The notes beneath the pieces are model-generated. The model saw nothing but the letters and a program-made list of their open reading frames with translations. It had not been told where the DNA came from and did no database searches. Shown here piece by piece: positions 61,329-64,000 of a DNA stretch of 64,000 nt. Numbering within the stretch: position 1 is the stretch's first letter; each line of letters begins with the position of its first letter. Both the position numbers and the translations under genes were made by a program. Source of the DNA: Pontibacter russatus (GTDB lineage Bacteria > Bacteroidota > Bacteroidia > Cytophagales > Hymenobacteraceae); NCBI RefSeq assembly GCF_009931655.1, contig NZ_CP047984.1, positions 2,993,001-3,057,000 of the forward strand, in the 5' to 3' direction.

Positions 61329-62321
61329 ATGCCAGTAGAAGAACTGATATACCCGGACAGGGTAAAGGCGCACCAGCAAAAGATAAAGCAGGTACTGAGT
61401 GAGGTGAGCAAAGTGGTGGTAGGGCAGAGCTATATGGTGAACCGCCTGCTGATTGGCCTGCTCACTGGCGGGCATGTGCTGCTGGAGGGAGTGCCCGGCC
61501 TGGCGAAAACCCTTACCATCAACTCGCTGTCCAAGGCGCTGCACCTCGATTTCCAGCGCATCCAGTTCACCCCGGACCTACTGCCCTCCGACCTCATCGG
61601 CACGATGATATATAACCAGAACGCCTCTGCGTTTGAGGTAAAGAAGGGGCCGATTTTCGCGAACCTCATACTGGCCGACGAGGTGAACCGCTCCCCGGCC
61701 AAGGTGCAGTCGGCGCTGCTGGAGGCGATGCAGGAGAAACAGGTAACCATCGGGGAGACCACTTACCGGCTGGACCTGCCGTTCCTGGTGCTGGCCACCC
61801 AAAACCCTGTGGAGCACGAAGGCACCTACCCGCTGCCCGAGGCGCAGGTAGACCGCTTCATGATGAAGGTATATATAGACTATCCGAAGAAAGAGGACGA
61901 GCTGGAAATCATGCGCCGCATGGCCAACATGAGCTACTCCGACACGGTGTCGAAGGTGCTTTCGAAGGAAGATATTTTCTCTATCCGGAACGAGATAAAC
62001 CAGGTGCAGATATCCGAGACGCTGGAGAAGTACATCATTGAGCTGGTGTTTGCCACCAGGCGCCCCGCCGAGTATGATTTGCTTGATTTTGCGCCCTACA
62101 TCGAGTTCGGGGTGTCGCCGAGGGCCAGCATAGCCATGAACCGGGCGGCCAAGGCGGTGGCTTATTTTGATGAGCGCGACTATGTGCTGCCCGAGGATAT
62201 AAAAGAAGTGGCGCACGACGTGATGAATCACCGCATCATCCTAAACTACGAAGCCGAGGCCGACGGCGTGAGGACAAAAGACTTTATAGAAGCCATCCTC
62301 CGGAAAGTGCCCATCAGCTAA
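61329..62321 (+). CDS. MoxR-family AAA+ ATPase
   Basis: 330 residues. Walker A is GVPGLAKT (near 55), Walker B is ILADEVNRSP (near 116), sensor 1 lies in LATQNPVEHEGTYPLPEAQ and the arginine finger in VDRFMMKV. A helical lid domain ends the protein. MoxR ATPases are chaperone-like and usually sit upstream of DUF58 and von Willebrand-factor genes; here no such partners follow within the next 760 bases, which is atypical. Confidence 0.92.
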   Translation: MPVEELIYPDRVKAHQQKIKQVLSEVSKVVVGQSYMVNRLLIGLLTGGHVLLEGVPGLAKTLTINSLSKALHLDFQRIQFTPDLLPSDLIGTMIYNQNASAFEVKKGPIFANLILADEVNRSPAKVQSALLEAMQEKQVTIGETTYRLDLPFLVLATQNPVEHEGTYPLPEAQVDRFMMKVYIDYPKKEDELEIMRRMANMSYSDTVSKVLSKEDIFSIRNEINQVQISETLEKYIIELVFATRRPAEYDLLDFAPYIEFGVSPRASIAMNRAAKAVAYFDERDYVLPEDIKEVAHDVMNHRIILNYEAEADGVRTKDFIEAILRKVPIS

Positions 62322-63085
62322 GGTTTTGTATCTCCCTATATGGCAGTCGCAGTTATATTATATATGGCGGGATAAAATCAGGGAGTAAGAGATAAAGCAT
62401 ATGGCTGTATACCTGCCATTGCTATATATAACTTATATACAACCTATATATAACTGACGTTACGCAAAAGGCAAAGCAGTTTAAAGAGTACCCTTTTGAA
62501 GCAGGTGTATATGGTATATGGCGCGGATCTTCCCTCGTGAATGCTATCCCGCGGCCTCCGGGCGCCTGTATAAGGCACCCAGCCATTCCCCCAAGCTTAT
62601 CTTGTAGGGAAAACACGCAGCCATTCAGATTGAAGCAGCGGCTATATATAAGGCAGCAAGTTTATAAATGCGAAAATAGCCTTTGATAACCTCTTGACAA
62701 ACTGGCCTCATATATAGCCACATTTGCGCTGTCGCTAAACTTGCGGCATGAACTAAATATTCTTCCCTACAAGATGAGCTTCAAAGGGGTAGGAGTGGGG
62801 CATGTTTCAACGACGAGAGTAAATCGTAGTTTGGGTTTGAATTATGCAGTTTATATATGGATGCAATCTATATATAAACTGCCGCCTATATAAAAGCGGA
62901 CCGGGGGCCCTGTGGTAGTAGACACGAGTGGGGACGCTCGCGCCATATTTACGCGGCTTTCAAAGGAGAAAAAAGAAACTTGCGTAACAGCAGATATATA
63001 AGCGTGAGAGAGGATGCCCCTCAAAGACCCCCTCTCTCACGGTTATATATAGCTTCAATGTTTGGCAACCAGACAGTATAGATGC
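62322..63085. other. Large non-coding region with nested inverted repeats
   Basis: 764 bases rich in TATATA. An outer inverted repeat (62455-62467 with 62980-62992, 11 of 13 paired, core GTTACGCAA) encloses a 19-base inverted repeat (62593-62611 with 62763-62781, 18 of 19) and a 13-bp stem (62847-62859 with 62871-62883). No open frame looks real. It may be a decayed insertion sequence or a MITE. Confidence 0.45.
63003..63041 (-). terminator. Terminator of the gluconate-dehydrogenase-like gene
   Basis: 11-bp perfect arms 63003-63013 and 63031-63041, extended on both sides by paired TATATAA/TTATATA after one mismatch. Confidence 0.75.
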
Positions 63086-63787
63086 CTAACTGTCCCAGGT
63101 CATGATCTGGCCGCGCTCCTCGTTTTTGAGGCACTCTGCCAGCGTTTTCTCGTCGTAAGCCAGGCCATATTGTTTCAGCACGTCATCCGGCACGCCGTCC
63201 CAGGCATTGGGTGTGTTGCCTTTGTATGCCATGTCCTCTATGCCCATTTTGCTTGAGAAAAAGCCGGTGGCCGTCAGGTTGCGCATCTGGTTGAAGAAAG
63301 CCACTCCCTGTTGGTTTTCAGGGGCGGCATTCTCCGGATAGGCAATCATGTCCACCAGTTCAATCCGCTGGGCCTCGCTTGCCTCTGTGAACGACTTGCC
63401 GAAAAGCTTGTTCGACTTTATATCCAACCAGCGCAGCCCGCCCCGCATCGGGGTCTGGTTTTCGGGCCTATCCTTCACAATGAACTCAATAAACGCCGGC
63501 ACGCCGGCTTCCGAGGCGCTGCCCGATCGGCTGTCGGCCGGAATGATGATGTCGCTCAGCACCGTGATGGTAGCCATTTCCGCCTCGGTAAAAAACTGCT
63601 CTTCCATCAGGCGGGCATCCCGCTCTTTTTCTTCCGGTGTGCGGCCATATCCTTCTAAGGAAGCGGCTTTCTTAGCGTCCTTGGCGCTTTTCTCCTCGGT
63701 CTTGACATCGCTGTCGCAACCTATGAGCAGCGTGCCCGCGCCGAGCGACCCGATGGCCAGCGCTTTCAGGGATTCTCTTCTATCCAT
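63086..63787 (-). CDS. Gluconate 2-dehydrogenase subunit 3 family protein
   Basis: 233 residues. The N-terminus MDRRESLKALAIGSLGAG is Tat-like and ends in a lipobox at C24 (LLIGC). The subunit-3 domain follows: FFTEAEMATITVLSDIIIPAD (near 66), then EFIVKDRP and GLRWLDIKSNKLFG. In the family this subunit partners an FAD-containing GMC dehydrogenase, and the gene directly upstream on the same strand is such an enzyme (63805 onward). Substrate (sugar acid or another alcohol) is not defined. Confidence 0.9.
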   Translation of the reverse strand: MDRRESLKALAIGSLGAGTLLIGCDSDVKTEEKSAKDAKKAASLEGYGRTPEEKERDARLMEEQFFTEAEMATITVLSDIIIPADSRSGSASEAGVPAFIEFIVKDRPENQTPMRGGLRWLDIKSNKLFGKSFTEASEAQRIELVDMIAYPENAAPENQQGVAFFNQMRNLTATGFFSSKMGIEDMAYKGNTPNAWDGVPDDVLKQYGLAYDEKTLAECLKNEERGQIMTWDS

Positions 63788-63804
63788 ACTCTATAAATTT
63801 TATA

Positions 63805-64000
63805 CTATGCTATATTCTGCTTCTTGAGCTGGTCCATCATATACTCAGAGGCCCGCATGGACAAAGCCATAATCGTCCAGGTCGGGTTTTTATCGGCCTG
63901 CGACACAAAAGGCCCGCCATCCACCACAAACAGGTTTTTTACCTCATGCGCCTGGCAGAACTTGTTCAACACCGAGCGTTTCGGGTCATTCCCCATGCGG
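63805..64000 (-). CDS. GMC-family oxidoreductase, C-terminal fragment
   Basis: Only the last 64 residues are in the window; the gene continues beyond 64000. The sequence [20 protein letters not shown] followed by [20 protein letters not shown] is the C-terminal FAD-domain end of GMC oxidoreductases (the NPT motif is diagnostic). It lies 17 bases before the subunit-3 gene and forms a two-gene operon with it. It is probably the catalytic subunit of a membrane-linked sugar or polyol dehydrogenase. Confidence 0.85.
   Translation of the reverse strand, partial: RMGNDPKRSVLNKFCQAHEVKNLFVVDGGPFVSQADKNPTWTIMALSMRASEYMMDQLKKQNIA

Noticed and set aside
1-64000. CRISPR arrays, tRNA, rRNA and prophage genes
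   Set aside because: No regularly spaced repeats with unique spacers, no TTCRANNC T-loop with matching acceptor stem, and no phage or transposase proteins were found by eye; a tRNAscan or Infernal run would be decisive.

Overview
The window looks like chromosomal DNA of a Bacteroidota bacterium of the order Cytophagales, most likely Hymenobacteraceae (Pontibacter-like). This is inferred from a PorZ-like type IX secretion protein beside recO, an MG2/TonB-plug outer-membrane protein, an archaeal/eukaryotic-type ProRS, a FloA/NfeD pair, DUF4168, TAnnTTTG-type promoter boxes and few Shine-Dalgarno sites. Coding DNA is GC-rich (roughly 55-60% by eye), yet TATATA runs fill almost every gap and occur inside many genes. 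I saw no rRNA, tRNA, CRISPR array, intact transposase or phage gene.

Layout. 1-8040: dTDP-sugar synthesis (rfbA), chromate transporter, an iron/2-oxoglutarate oxygenase, a lipoprotein, a Dabb protein, floA-nfeD, proS. 8230-15450: a low-complexity lipoprotein, a FadL-like porin, a DPP4-like peptidase and a CBS-tailed ClC protein. 15640-21740: kynurenine catabolism (semialdehyde dehydrogenase, SDR, 3-hydroxyanthranilate dioxygenase, ACMSD, kynureninase); kynurenine 3-monooxygenase lies 11 kb further on at 32774. 21860-31980: an ion-homeostasis block with four cation/proton antiporters (two a tandem CPA2 pair sharing identical DNA tracts), an MscS channel and two small secreted or membrane proteins. 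32100-44080: AlkB, KMO, the MG2/plug protein, DUF4168, secreted and lipid-anchored unknowns, an AT-richer methyltransferase, a flavin monooxygenase and a flippase-like membrane protein. 44180-54960: scpA, dxs, hydrolase, thioredoxin-reductase-like flavoprotein, LysM protein, ndk, nrnA, two FKBP lipoproteins, recO. 55090-64000: porZ, tdk, ferredoxin, unknowns, MoxR ATPase, a 760-base gap with nested inverted repeats, and a gluconate-dehydrogenase-like pair cut by the window edge.

How the genes work together. KMO, kynureninase, HAO, ACMSD and the dehydrogenase together convert kynurenine to 2-aminomuconate; tryptophan dioxygenase, formamidase and aminomuconate deaminase are not in the window. 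The antiporters, MscS and ClC suggest investment in pH, salt and turgor control.

The most unusual features are non-coding: very long perfect or near-perfect hairpins between genes, often with paired TATATA tracts where a U-run would be expected (a 62-bp perfect palindrome at 13441); mosaic identity between the CPA2 twins; a nested GC-rich fold at 24017-24152; and an IS- or MITE-like set of inverted repeats at 62455-62992.
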